From Scolanthus callimorphus (taxonomy: Eukaryota; Cnidaria; Anthozoa; Actiniaria; Edwardsiidae), in contig CM066920.1 of assembly GCA_033964015.1 (NCBI GenBank), forward strand, positions 8,027,912 to 8,091,911: a DNA stretch of 64,000 nt. Reading direction: 5' to 3'. Both the position numbers and the translations under genes were made by a program. This document shows positions 11,122-24,179 of this stretch, piece after piece (the first letter of the stretch is position 1; each line of letters opens with the position of its first letter). Below the pieces are notes generated by a model. The model was not told the DNA's origin. It saw only the letters and a list, made by a program, of their open reading frames with translations, and ran no database searches.

Positions 11122-14100
11122 GTAAGCAGGCCACACACACGGCACATAAACCATCTTTATGTCACCAATTCTTAAATATGATTCTGCAGTTTATCTGACT
11201 ATTTTCAGACTTTTAGTAGTTGTCTTAGTTTGTGTATGTCAGTTGTGTTAATATTTGGATTAGTGATGGTATTACCACATAACAAACGCAAGTAACAAAG
11301 AAATAGGTTTAATGCCAACAATTCCAGATCTTATGTGTTTGATTAATCGTTTTCCTGATATTGGTATCTTTTAGTAACGGTCTGTTTTTTGGTGAACCAC
11401 TTTTGTGGTTTACTCTTTGGATTAAAGATATTTGTATAAGATGATGTTGTGCTTGAATTCTTGTGTATATAATCCGCCGTAGATTTTTGCATATCAAAAG
11501 ATTATTTTCATTTCCCCTTACCCTTTCTTTTCTACTTGTCTTTCTCTGCTCCTTTCATGACACGACGCGTTTTGACACGGAGCAAAGGCTGATGTTAAAC
11601 GCAGCCAGTGTCGCGTACCTGATCTGCTCTTCGTTCCTCGTCCATGTGGGATGTTTAACTTCGTCACTCTCGAAAATAATCTTTTGATATCCAAATGTTA
11701 TGCGAACAAATATTTGTTAAAATTGCTATATCACTATTAATATGAGTACTGAACATAATCCTTGATATAATGAAAATAGAAAATAACTAGTATTTGCATG
11801 TATTTTCAGTAAAACATTGGGGATTATGCTTTGTATGTATTTTAGAACCAATATGATATGATTATGCAAATAGAATAGATAGCGAACTCTCTCCTGCTAG
11901 CTGAATTTCAGGGGAAAGCAGAAAACACAGTTACAAAAAAAACGTTAATGTCAGCTTATTTCTTGACCGATATCCTTGTAAAAAAGAGTTATGGAGGAAC
12001 CTCTTGCTGTGAAAGGTAAATACTACTAAAGCAATCAAGTTCATTATGCCTTCTTTGGACAATTTAAACTAGAAACAAAAGTAAAGCTCTGAAGGGGTGA
12101 AAACGTCAACTTCGAAGACGACATAGGTAAGGGGATTAAAAAGATTTGTTTAGGCTTTCCGATCATGACATTATGGGTATTAAACTTTTTAGTGGTCTTT
12201 TTAATTGTACTGTCCATACGACCCTGATTATCCCTCGTTTTGACAGTTATAAGACGATATAATGAGAATAAATTGCATCTTCAAATCCTCTCAAAAATCC
12301 GGCGTCTTAACACATTTTCTTTTCATGTATTCAATCATCTATTCATACAAGGTGTATATTCATCCGTATTCATTCTAGGACGCAGTCGATCCAACATTAG
12401 GTATAAGTTTACTTGGAATGAGCAAATTGTGATTGAACCTAATCAGACGTGGTAATATCAAAGGTATATACAGTAATACAAATATTTTAATTCATGTTTT
12501 GTGAATAGATTTTACATAACGTATAAATTGTTTGACTATGTAAGTGTAATAGAAGTAGTGGGAAAAGGTAAAAAAATCTAAATTTGTGGCTAAATTCTCG
12601 TCTGTCTAGTCCCATTCTGTCTTCTTTCTGTAATAGATTTAGTTCTACCTTTTCTATAAGCAATAAACTGAATTTAATAGAACTCTAAATTAACTTTCCA
12701 AACAGAGTCGGTAACATTAATAAAATAATTCCATTTAAAGGTTTTGTAGTTTATTACCAGAGATTAAATAGGAACATAATAAGGGTTTTAAAAAGGAAAA
12801 TAGGTTTTGTAATCCAATTTAATTTTGTTGATCCTTGTTCAATTTAATCTCGCTCTTCAGCACGCCTTGTTTTCGGTGATTATGAACCACAAACTAGCAA
12901 AGACGTGGAATATCGAGTTTAACGACACAATGCCCGGACTGATGCGATACGAGTCAAACACGAGACAGGAAAGAAAGACTTTGATGCGATACCCGATAAA
13001 ATCAAGTTAACAAGGCAACTGAAACGTCAATGACATCCTTCGGTTCGAATGGAAAGAAGATCCGGCGGGTTTTCTAGCAAACCCGCCTTTCTCGGCACGA
13101 AAAAGGGGAAACGTAACACTAAGTGCTAGTAGAAATTGGTGATATAGTTTAACACAGGTGCAAGGGGAAGAACAAGTCAGTTTCTGGGCGCTATGAAATT
13201 CCAATCTTGATTTTCAACGGAGACGGAGATATTTCTGGTGGGAGGGGCTGATAACATGCACTAAACGCTAAGATCGACCCATTTAAAAGCCCATCATCAA
13301 CTGAGAGCCTTTGCGGTCTATTAGCCAATCAGAGCACCCGAAAACAATGGATCAATTTGAAAACAAAAGAAAAATGGGCGCAAGGACTCCCCGTTGTTGT
13401 TTAAAAGCTTTTAAGACTCTTGAGGAGGTCTTTTAGCGTGGTTGCAGTGGCTGCCTCGGTTAAGAAAAAAATTGTTTCCAAAAGGCGGAGTACTCATTTG
13501 TTAATAAAGCAAGTAATAATTGAACATCACCAAGCGAAAAGGGATCTTGATACAATATTTTGACAAATTTCTATGTTGAAACGTTTTAGGCATGAGCCAA
13601 TTTAGTATGTGTCTTAGCACTGATCATACTGTCTGTCCAAATTTCGCGGGTTAAAGTGGAGATTCAGCAGTCATAGGTCTCAGTCTATTGAAGGCATGTG
13701 AAAAATGCATGGTTTTAATGACCACGTTTCAATACTCCCGATTCTACCATCTTAGTTTCTATAATCGTTATGAAAAGTGTCACAATACTTTTCTCAATAT
13801 CCACTTGACTGCATTACTTTAGATGTCATCTTCATTGCAGTACACTAAGTTACAGTTCGTAGGACTAATGCACCACTAATGGATGTTCTTATATTTTCGG
13901 CCTTATTTTTTCAATAAATCTAAATTGGATAATCTTGAATGAAAGAATAAAAGTTCGAGTCCTTCAAATTCTGCTAAAATCGAACCGCCTGGACGTTTAT
14001 CGTCACTATAAATTTTTAAAAAAACAATAATAATAAATACATATACACTTCTATAATAGTAGAAAAATGAATAATCTAAATATTTACAAAATTACATCAG

Positions 14101-15430
14101 GATATCATATCAATAATGTCAAAAACTAGTTAAAATGTAGCAACTAATTTTGCTTGCATCACTTATTAAAAATATTTATATAGATATTTAATTACCTATT
14201 AATTATTATTAATAGAAAGATCATTTGCATGGCTCTCCAGCATCACGTAAACTCACAAGATTGTCTATCTAAATTAAACTTATAGGCTTGGTAAAAATAT
14301 AAATGGCTTTTGCTGGTATAGAATTCCGAGTCTCAAAAATGTTAAAATAATGATTATGATTTAAAATAATTTATTTTACAGCTAACATAATCTAGGCAGA
14401 ATAAAGCAATATAACAGCAGCTTATACTGGTCTACATAAAGCATTTTAATAACTGTCTTATAAGATGTCGACTCTATCCAAGTCTCATACGTACTATTTT
14501 TGAACGTTATGTGCTTGATTCTCTCTATTCTTCGCCGCCGGCCACGCTTCGCCGGGGAGAGTTCTGCCATTTTGCAGCGAAATGTATGGCAACTTATCGA
14601 TCGATAGAAATGATAGCTTACAGATAAAGCTCTCAGAAACTACCGAAATCCATGATATATTAAGATAATACGGGTCAAAAGCCCTCAAAATGCTTCAGTG
14701 CTATGTTCGACGTCGTTGAAAATGGCGGATGTGGCTGAACTGCCGAGACGCGGCGCGCTATGCATTTTGGGTGAATGGGTCTCTTTAATGTTGACATTGT
14801 AATTAAACTTAGTGTCTTGATTAATTTGACCCGCACATCACGTTCGCAGCTGTCGAGTAACGAGACGATTTCCAACAACACACCGAAAACCTCTTATTTC
14901 TTATCTAAGTGTAGGAAATGTTCATATATCTTTATGGTGCCGGGTAACGAGTGCGTTCTTTAGGGGTTCTCCATTAATTATAACGCGATAAGGATGAGGG
15001 CCTTTCCTGGTAGAATTGCTAGGGGAGTGAGGGTTAACATCAAAAGAAGAAAGTGAAGGGTGCTGTTTGCAAATACACGGGAAATAGGGATATGAGATAT
15101 TTGTGATCAATTACACTTTACATAACAAAAGCAACATCATTGGTATCAATTTAGTGACAGCGCATGGGCCAGACACGAGACTGCTTCTGACAGCTAGAAC
15201 TACTAAGTGTCGCCAAAGAGCAAGTCACGTTGCTGAGGATCATCTTTCGCAGGAAGGATATCATTAAGGTGGCTCAATCCTATTTCATAAATAATAGAAT
15301 GGCAAACATATTTTTAAATTCCAAAATTTAGCGCTCTCGTTTTCGTAAAGTGCGATGTTTAAGGCCACATAGGCGTTATTGTACATGAACAACAACAACC
15401 AAAGGTTGAGATTTATGTTAAACGCCGTGG
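11122..15430. other. Long non-coding stretch
   Basis: AT-rich, with no supportable coding exon. A GC-richer island at 14520-14760 has divergent ATGGC starts (see findings). Frames at 11463 and 12825 look random. Confidence 0.4.
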
Positions 15431-15439
15431 AAAAATGGT

Positions 15440-15490
15440 GTTTTGCCTGACGTTTCGAGCGTTAGCCCTTCGTCGGAGCAAAGAGAGAAA
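15440..15490 (-). ncRNA. Degenerate hammerhead-like motif
   Basis: On the - strand: CTTTGCT (stem I), CCGACGA in place of the CTGACGA core, a small stem II AGGGCTAACGCTC, GAAA, the palindrome ACGT, the GTC triplet, then AGGCAAAA pairing back to stem I. The U-to-C change in the core should abolish cleavage. Same architecture as the motif at 3497. Confidence 0.4.
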
Positions 15491-15979
15491 ACAGAGGGAG
15501 CGGGACTGTATATATAGTAATGTAGAGCCGTTGCCAGGCAACAGATAAACATTCGGAATTGCTAAAGGTGATAATTGGTTAAGAATACACAAAGGATGCC
15601 ATGGGCCATAGAAATCGCAAACTATAAGTGAAGTGAAGAGAGAGGAAATATGGTGAGATGTAGAATAAGTCTATTCTCTTTCTGGAAGCGAGAATGATTA
15701 TACCCGTTGTGAAGAGAAACACCGCAAACAGTCATATGGTCCTTAGTGTGAGTACACAAACAGAAAATCGTATATGAATTGTTCAATGTAAATAAGAACG
15801 AGATTTTCTTTTGCATATCTTATTTCAAAAAGACACAAAGAAAACTCATAAGGTCTCATACACGTTGGCAAGAAGTTTAAGAACCATTTCTTGCTCGCGT
15901 TGCAGATAAAAGACAGATAAAAGGGTTCGTGCGCTCAGAAAGTTTGAGAACATCCAGGAGTTTTTAAGGAGCTGTTTCG

Positions 15980-16160
15980 GAATTTTGCCAAGAGTTTTTT
16001 CAGGATAATTTCTAGCCTTGTCAGTCCATTGTGAATGATGAAAATCGTTTAAATTTTCCAGGAGTTTTTCAGGACTTTGTTTGAAATTCCAGGAGTTTCA
16101 AGGACTTTCCAGGAGAACAATAAAAATCCAAGACTTTCCAGGTTTTCCAGGGGCCGTTCG
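15980..16160. repeat. Short irregular repeat, CCAGGAGTTT type
   Basis: Several imperfect copies of CCAGGAGTTT(C/T)AGGACTTT follow one another. No coding role is visible. Confidence 0.5.
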
Positions 16161-16212
16161 AATCCTGAAAAGACTACCAGGCTAAAAGCATGCGTTCGTA
16201 CGAGGTAAACAT

Positions 16213-16462
16213 AATATACAGATTTAGCCACTGGATAAAAGCGGAGCTCCCGGTTACAGATTTTTCTGTGTCGGGGTCTTGGTTTACCTGTGTGGGGGCG
16301 CGCAGACACGGACACGCCAGCGATACCCAAATGGGAATACCGCTGAACCATGAAAAAGAAGTCGATCGTTATACCTGAGTTCTACTTGGAGCTATTGTAT
16401 TCTTCCTGCGATACCTATGGTGCTCCGCTCTGCGGCCTTCGGCCGCTAAGGAGCTCCGCTAT
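16213..16462. mobile_element. Short element of the AGCGGAGCTCC-end family, copy 2
   Basis: Near-identical to the 7683 copy. It keeps the hairpin GCGGCCTTCGGCCGC about 16 bp before its right end, which the first copy has lost. The same GC hairpin with a TTCG loop occurs at the end of the long member at 34650. Confidence 0.65.
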
Positions 16463-16983
16463 GAAACCTAAGATTTTGGGGGTAATTCAAGCAGTTAAAA
16501 TGGAGCTAAATTCACAAGAAATGAGCAAACTAATCGTCTAGGTATAGGATTCTGAGTTGTTTTTCAACACGACTGGTCTTTTAAATAAATTGTGTTAAAA
16601 CATCGTGACATGGTCGCTGCAGAGCAGGTTTGAGCGTGGGGCTACGGGCCTGGCGATGCTCCTGAAGAAAGCAGGGTATAGCCTTATTTTAAAACATAAA
16701 TTCTTTAACTAAAGGCATTATTATAGCTCAGATATAACGCTCGCTCTGATTGTCTAAAAACTATGTCCCATTTTACCAATAAAGTAACAGCTAAATCACA
16801 AAGCATTACGGAGGCACACTGGACTGGAACCGTTGTACAAACTGACTCGTCTGCGGCTCGCGGTTTTACAACGTTCTCGTGTCTCAACATCACACGTGTT
16901 CTACTCCGCCAATAAAGTCATAGAAAGTTGCGCCCTAATGATTAAAGGGTCGGTGCCACGATTATAGGGTTGGGTTGGGTTAA

Positions 16984-17209
16984 AGAGCCTGTGTCAGCCG
17001 CCATTTTGACAGCATAGCAACATACCAAGTCGGAGAAAGCATCCATTTCCATCGGCTGATTTAGAGGATATAGAGCAATGTTCTCGATTGAAATTGCTAA
17101 ATCAAATCTGAAACTTTATTTTTAGATGTTTATTAAGATATTTCTACACGTAATTCGTCCTCTAATATCGAACGAAAACAACAACAAAGGAGTGGTTGAC
17201 ACGGGCTCT
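16984..17209. mobile_element. TTAA-flanked MITE, copy 3
   Basis: A 226-bp copy of the 4550 element, with TTAA at 16980-16983 and 17210-17213. Confidence 0.75.
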
Positions 17210-17511
17210 TTAATAACTGCTAGATAAGCAAAAAATTTCGTGTGCCAGATGGGATGGAAAAGGATTGCGTAATGGCGTTTTTGATTTCTTACCAGCCTGA
17301 ACAGTTTTCAAAACTTGGAAATTTGAAAGCGAAAGCTATTTAGATTGAAAAATCTTACGATAGAATGCCTATAAAATTGACATTTTTTATTTCCTTTTCT
17401 TCCTAAAAGTAACTAATATTATAAAATAGGAGTCTGAGTTGTTAATGTAGATCACTGTTTTTTTTTTGTTGTTGTTGTTGAAGCAGCCGTGACACAGCCC
17501 CTTTAACTTAA

Positions 17512-18193
17512 GGTTACTGAGAACCTTCGCGCACGTTGTTCGAAAAAAAAAAATCATACACGTCCTTAGTTTAACCAAAAGATGTCAAGCTATATATCGT
17601 TGGAAAGCTTATAGAATGGACTAGCGGGCTATGGCAAAAAGAAATCACTTATTGATACCTGTAATTTTTTTTAAAGCATTGATTAAATATTTTGGTGTGT
17701 TATTTTCACGAGCTAACGCTGTCGAACTGCTGGACCATGACTCCCAAGTAACACATCGTTTTTTAAAATCCTTAAAGGTGTTTCTCAAAAACCGTGTCTG
17801 CGATTTTTTAAATTTTGTTTAGTTCAACAGTTATGAATTTTTAAAATTTTTAGAGCGTGAAAATTCTACAAAATTTGACGATAACTTTTGAGCAAAGCAA
17901 AATTTTAAAAAAACGCAGACACGGTTTTTGAGAACCACCTTTAAGGATTAAAACAATGTGTTACTTGGGAGTCAAGGTCTAGCAGTTCGACAGCGTTATC
18001 TCTTGAAACTCTCACACCCGAATTTTTAATAAAACCTTAAAAGAATTTCTAATTATGAAAAAAATATTTCTTTTTGCCATAGTTCGCTAGTCCATTCTAT
18101 AAGCTGTCCAACGATATATAGGTTGATATGTTTTGGTTAAACTAAGGACGTGTATGATTTTTTTTCTCGAACATGTGCGCGAAGGCAGTAACC
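17512..18193. mobile_element. 682-bp near-palindromic fold-back element, TTAA-flanked
   Basis: Two arms of about 335 bp face each other around 17858. GGTTACTG at the left tip mirrors CAGTAACC at the right. GGAAAGCTTATAGAATGGAC near 17606 returns inverted near 18095. TTAA lies at 17508-17511 and 18194-18197. Short frames inside are shadows of the arms. Confidence 0.75.
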
Positions 18194-18636
18194 TTAAGAA
18201 AATATGCGAAGACAACGTGATAAAAACTAAGGAAATTAGACATTGCCACATGTTCGAGTAATGCTTTAGTAAAAAGGAACTGAGATGTAAGTCTAGTGGA
18301 CATGTTTAATGGTCGTTCTCAGTATCAATTAAATAATGTCTTTTTATTTGTCATCTACCGGTAGAATTTCCTTTGAACTCCCATAGCTTAACCACTTGAC
18401 GTTCATCAAACAATCTTCACAGACAAAAGACACCCAGGAAAAAAATTATTAAAGCGGAAGGCCAACCAGCTTATAGAAGGATACAATAGGTCAATAAAAC
18501 ACCAGGAATTGGCCCTAGATAAGAGCGTTGACTAAATTCGGATATTAACTTTGAGTGCCAATTAATGGAACGTGTTCTCGGATCTTTGTGGAGGAAGAGT
18601 CTTGCCCTGCTCTTTTGTCATCTCATTTGGGGCGTG

Positions 18637-18815
18637 GTAACAGTAGTGTCCGCAATGTGAACTGAACTTTAGACTGAAGGTCCCGACGCGATTTATATTT
18701 TCCTCCACAAAATGGTAAAACAGTAGTGTTCGTGATGTAATGTGAACTGAACTTTAGACTGAAGGTTCCGACGCGACTTATCAAGTCTTTATTTTTTCCT
18801 CCACAAAACGGTAAA
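18637..18815. repeat. Two-copy tandem repeat, ~80-95 bp
   Basis: Each unit carries GTGAACTGAACTTTAGACTG, then CCGACGCGA, and ends TTTTCCTCCACAAAA. The second unit has small insertions. Confidence 0.75.
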
Positions 18816-19936
18816 AAAGGATTTGGCCTTAGAGCAATGAAGCGCCAGTGCTTTGATACTTTCCTCCATTCCCATAGCATCATGTTTGTTTCACAACTAT
18901 TCGATATTTGGAAGACATTTCACAACTGTCACCCTTTACTTACAAATGATTACCTAAAATTAGTGACAAAATTGGTAACAGAAGCTACGTAATCGTGGTA
19001 AAACATTTCATCATTGGTAACTCATGATATGGAGTATGAAAACTATTGTTTAATACCTTAGTTACAAGTGCAAACTGCCAACGTTTTGGGAAAAAAGTAC
19101 GTATTAGAAGCAAAAATAAACTTTAATTTGCCATGCTTCCGCAAGAGGAAATTAGATGAAATAGACGTGTTGAAGTGAAAGAAAATACAAATTGAACTCG
19201 TATATTCAACGTCCCGTGGACCAAGTAGTATTTTATCTTTTCAAATGACGATAGGGCGGAATTAGAAAACAAAGGGTGATAGGGTTTATAACTGCATCTC
19301 AAGCCAGAATAACACATTTACCAACTGGCTCTTCAAAGGTGCGCTTCAGTTATTTCGGTTCGTACTGCCTTCAGCGAAACTTGAATCTTTTGATAACAGA
19401 CGTCGTCAACAGCAAAGGTAGGAGTAAATGGGGTGAAAAAAGCACTTTACATAGCTTAACAAATGACTGCGAATTTTAAATTTAATTACTCTGAAATATT
19501 ACGAAATAACAATGCATGATCAAAGACCATTCGCTTTGATGGCCTCAGATTAAGAGAGGGAGAAAGATATGAAGATTAGGGTTACCGTCATATGTCATAT
19601 ACTAACAATTATCAGGAAATCCCCATTTGAAGAGAACAAAACATGCTATATATCATTTTATAGCATAAAGCCTTCCGTTAGCGTCATTTATACCCAAGCT
19701 AGGAGTTTTCAGCTCACAGTGAGCAATCCTGACAAGCTTTTAACCGTGCTTTAAAAATATATATTATTTTATTATATAGACACGAGTGTTTTACTGGGAA
19801 ATACGCCACTCGTAGATCTCATACGAAACTACATCCGGGTCCTCAGTGACATATTTTCCATATCCTCACTAGTGAGGATATCGGTCAAAACAAAAGTGCT
19901 TGGAAATCAATTTGGAAAAATTTTTTCTGGTTTGTC
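18816..19936. other. Non-coding stretch
   Basis: AT-rich, with no gene or clear repeat recognised. Confidence 0.35.
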
Positions 19937-20103
19937 TATATAATAAAAAGAAAATTACACGGTGGCTTGAAGATATGAGTTTCATTTTCTCGTGTCAAAA
20001 ACAATATTTTACTCATTCGCTGCGCTCATTCGTAAAATATTGTTCTTGCCACTCGAAAATAAAACTCATATCTTCGCGCCACCGTGTAATATCCTCTATA
20101 TAT
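19937..20103. mobile_element. Fold-back element, family B (reverse orientation)
   Basis: The arms ATTACACGGTGGC, then GATATGAGTTT and ACAATATTTTAC mirror each other around a TTCGCTGCGCTCATTCG centre. The outer ends are TATATAATAAA and AGAGGATAT, reversed relative to the copies at 36655, 51791 and 52783. Confidence 0.65.
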
Positions 20104-23100
20104 TAATGATCTCATTCGGGTCGCTAAAATAATACCCAAGTCCTCCAACCTCTCCTTGTCTAGCGGTCGTGTATTTCGATCGCTTGGAGTTCCCTCACGA
20201 TGAGGAGAAGACCCTTTCTTTTCTTTCAAAAATCGCATCGAAATGACCGTCGTAGGGGCTAGGCGTATAAGGCCCGCAGCTGATTTCCATTTCGCTTTAC
20301 TCTGATCCAATTAGGTATTCAGTGAAAATGATGTATTATTTCACAATAATAGATTAAATTTGAAGAACATTCGGTGGTGCTATTTACTAAATCAAAAATA
20401 TATCTGGAATGTCTGGTTTTGTTACCATAGTTTGAGGCATCTTACCGGAAAACTAGGTTTTACGATAAAGGGCTCCATTGTCTATGCTGCAAGTCTGATG
20501 AGATTGACAGTTTTTAGGTTATATTCTATGAAAATATGATTGAGAGCAAAAATAAATTGAATTGAATGGAACACGTGGTGGGGATTTTTTGAAATAGGAT
20601 AAGTCCATATATGTAGCATATCAGTCAAGACTGCTCTTGTACGAAAAAGAGGGTCCTTCAGAATTTCTTGAGCAAGTATACAGGAGACATTGGGCTTATT
20701 ATATGATTATATTTTGATGGAGTTTCGAACTTCCCGGAGAGTAAAGTTAATGGCCAGAGATATTTTCTTGATTGGCAATTTCGAAATGCACCTGTAAAAA
20801 TTAATATATCAAACACGAGACAGCGTGTTTTTCGGGACTTCTAAACACCAAGAAGAGTTATACAGCGCATGTTTTTCACATTACACAATAATTATAATAT
20901 ATTTTTAACTTTTCTGAATCTCTATAAAGATAAAGTTTATATAAAACAGTATCAGTAATACAATTCCTAAGCAACTTTTAAATATATATGGCTGCGACAA
21001 AAGGAAAAAAAGATTGAATACTGCTGATCTGAGTGTAGTCGAGTATTGAGTATAAGCACCTCTTCGCTGTCTGAAAGCGGCACTATCACTGAGCATCTTT
21101 GGCTAGTAAGTGTTTAGCTAGAACTTTTCAATTTCAGTCTGCAGACGTTCCTAAGACCTCCAAGCTGTTAATCGAGGTCAAATAACTTTAAAACGCCCCG
21201 CCCACCACAACGGAATTCACATCGTTAGAGCTAGAAGCATCGGGGGTTAAGGAGATCACGTAGAAGGTTTGAGAAAAAAGGATTCAGAATTCGAGTCAAA
21301 AGTAGGCGGAGCAATGAGTAATTTACGCTTTGTTTGTGCTAAGAGCTAACAATTTTTGGAAGAGAGATAAAAAGAAAATCAGAGCGAAGATACTGAGTTT
21401 TCATTAATTTTAGCAGCCACCTTTTTGTTCCTGGATATTAGGATGAAGATCAAAAGGCACTTATAATAGCAAGTCATAATAGCTCTCTTGAATTAAAGTG
21501 GACAGACAGGGAAAACTAGATACTGTGTCGAGGACAGTTAACTACAACTACAACGTGAGCTTCTAAATGACCTTTCACGTGAATGAAACAAATAACTCCA
21601 TTTCTTTACATGATAATGAAATCAGAAACTCTGAAGAATAACATAAGAAACAGCTGTAACTACGCAAAACATATTAAGAGGACAATGGCATAATAGAGTC
21701 CAGTTAATAAGCAACCGTGGGCTCTGAGTTGATGCAAGATTTTACTTTTGGAAGCTTTTCTCCTCCTTCATGTTGTAAATCGCGCTAAACATGCAAACAT
21801 ATAAAGCTTTTTGTGAAGTCTACCTATTTTGATGGCAATAAAAATAGCGAAATAGTTGATAGTTCCTATAAATGGAACATTTCTTTTCAAGAAAAAAATA
21901 TATACAGTAATCTAAAATAATAACTTTTTGGAACTTCGGCATAGCAAAGCAGGCATACCGGGAAATGTATGTATTTTTCTTGCGTAATAATTAGAATATT
22001 ATCATGATAGTTAATTATCACCAATGGAGTATTTTTGCAATGCTTGGCATACGAAATTAGGATTATTATTTTCCAGTCATTGTTCACACTTATCAGACGC
22101 TACTTAGCACTTATCTGTTTTTTTTTTGTCCAAAACAAATACTTTTTCGAATTCAGTGAGATTTTGCCTTTTAGTAACTTGTTTCGGTTATAATTTGGTA
22201 CTGATGCCAATTAAAGAACCACAATCAGCCACGCCTTTATTAACGTTTACATTCGATATTAGAAGAAGAATAACGTGTAGAAATATCGAAACAAACATCT
22301 GCAAAAAATTCAGATCATTTTTTTCTTAAATTCACTCGAAAAATATAGCACTAAATAACCTTAATCAAGGCCGATGGAAATGGGTGCTTTCTCTGGCTCG
22401 TTGTTTTTCTAGGCTGACAACAGGGCGGGTGACTGAGATTCGTAAGTCAGGAGTAATGCCAAGATGAAATCAAAATCTAAATAAGAACATAATTGCAGTT
22501 GGAAATCTCTGAATCAGTCCAATTGGCAGAAGTACTGCACATGCCTTCCTTAGCATCGGCCCATTTATTTTATTTTATTTTTTATAATTATTTAGCACAT
22601 GATGTCCATGATAGTTCAACGAATGTAAAAAATAATTTTCCTACAAAAATAAAACACTGAAATTATTCTGTCCTTTGATTCCATCGAAAAGACAAGAAAG
22701 CGCTACAAAAAGAAAGAAGTGGGCGAAGGCGAATGTTTTTATCTGCCCTAGCTCGTGTTCAATTTTTGTGGGGGTGTCGTTTAGGGAAATATAAAAGAAA
22801 TCGTACGTAACATAATAATTGGAGCCGTTAATTCCTTAATGGCTTATGTTCCAACCTATCTGAAATGTGTCAGGGAAAGCAAACAGCATTTGCGCACGAA
22901 GAGTACCTCAGCATGGACCAATGAATGTAATTATTAATATGAAATAAGTCTCCAGGAGCTAAATGCAGACATCCTTTAAAAGCAAATAGGGGCAAAAATT
23001 ACTGTGTTTATACTAGGGCTAGTTCAATAAGTGTATTAAACTATATGACGAGGACACCTTCAACATAGGATTTCAAAGGTTGGAAGAACCGCATGTTATC

Positions 23101-24050
23101 ATTAAAAAGATCTGGACAACAAGTGTTTTGAAAATGTAATCTGAATTTCTCATTGAAAAGTCGTTGATTTGAAGTTATCTTTAATCGATGAAACACGACG
23201 GAAAAGGGCCGATAATGAGCCGGGTTCCATTTCACCTGATCATTTTATCTTTTCACCACATCAGCCCTTCTAATGCACTACCTAATCAAAGGACAAACAA
23301 TTACTTAGTCATATAAAGAACTACACGCGCCGCCAGCAATTGCTTGCCCCTCAAAGCCTGATACATACTGTCTGTATGAATTATATAAGTAGGGCGGAGG
23401 CTACCACTAGTTCATACGTAACGTTATTGAGCGAGAGAGTGAGTGCAGTACAGAGTTACCTGCTCGGACGAAAGACGCCACCTGAAAAGCACGGTAAAAT
23501 GTTAGTCTTTTTTACATTTTGTTTTTTTTTCCAACTGGCTTTTTATGTTCTGTTCATTCAAAGGAATTACTCGTCAACATTTTTTGGGACACTTTAACGT
23601 GCAGTGCCCGTGTTGACAGACACACCCTCAAAGACTAAAATGAAAAACTGTTCCAACAAAAGCATATCTTAAGAGAGTTTTACGATCACTCATGTTTTAA
23701 CTTAGATGTTAGCTAAATTTGAGAGAAACAAGGCAGTTAAACTTGAATGAATTTGCCCCAAAGCTCAACGTTATTTGTAATCATTTCATCGGTGGAAATT
23801 ATGAAAATCATGTTCGAAAACAAATCATGTTTTGGCTATCAATAAAATCCTTTCCTTATCTTCTTGCTCTCTGTCTCAACTTTTTTGTTATTTGTGAGTT
23901 ACCACGAGAAGATTCTTAAGAGATATTCAGAATTATGTTTGGGGGTGTAAAAGCTTTTTCTATTTATTATAATCAAAACTGTTGTTTCGCCCTGTGAATT
24001 TGCAAACCAGTCAACCAATCTGTGGCTGCAATCACGTCCTTGTCTTGTTT
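20104..24050. other. Long non-coding stretch
   Basis: No supportable gene. A TATATAAG at about 23381 followed by a weak donor near 23493 could be another leader exon, but the donor is poor. Confidence 0.35.
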
Positions 24051-24115
24051 GTCCTAGTGCAGTCGACTGGGTTTTCGTCGAGACAGAAAGCCAGTCGACT
24101 GCACTAGGTGAAACA
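24051..24115. repeat. Fold-back repeat, family C
   Basis: CCTAGTGCAGTCGACTGG and its complement CCAGTCGACTGCACTAGG stand about 20 bp apart. Wider flanks (TGTTT, GGTTTGACTA) are also partly mirrored. Related to 45490-45796. Confidence 0.55.
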
Positions 24116-24179
24116 AGGAAAGGATCTGATTGGCTTAGATGGTTTGACTATCGGAACAAACAAAAAACGAAATCTCAAA

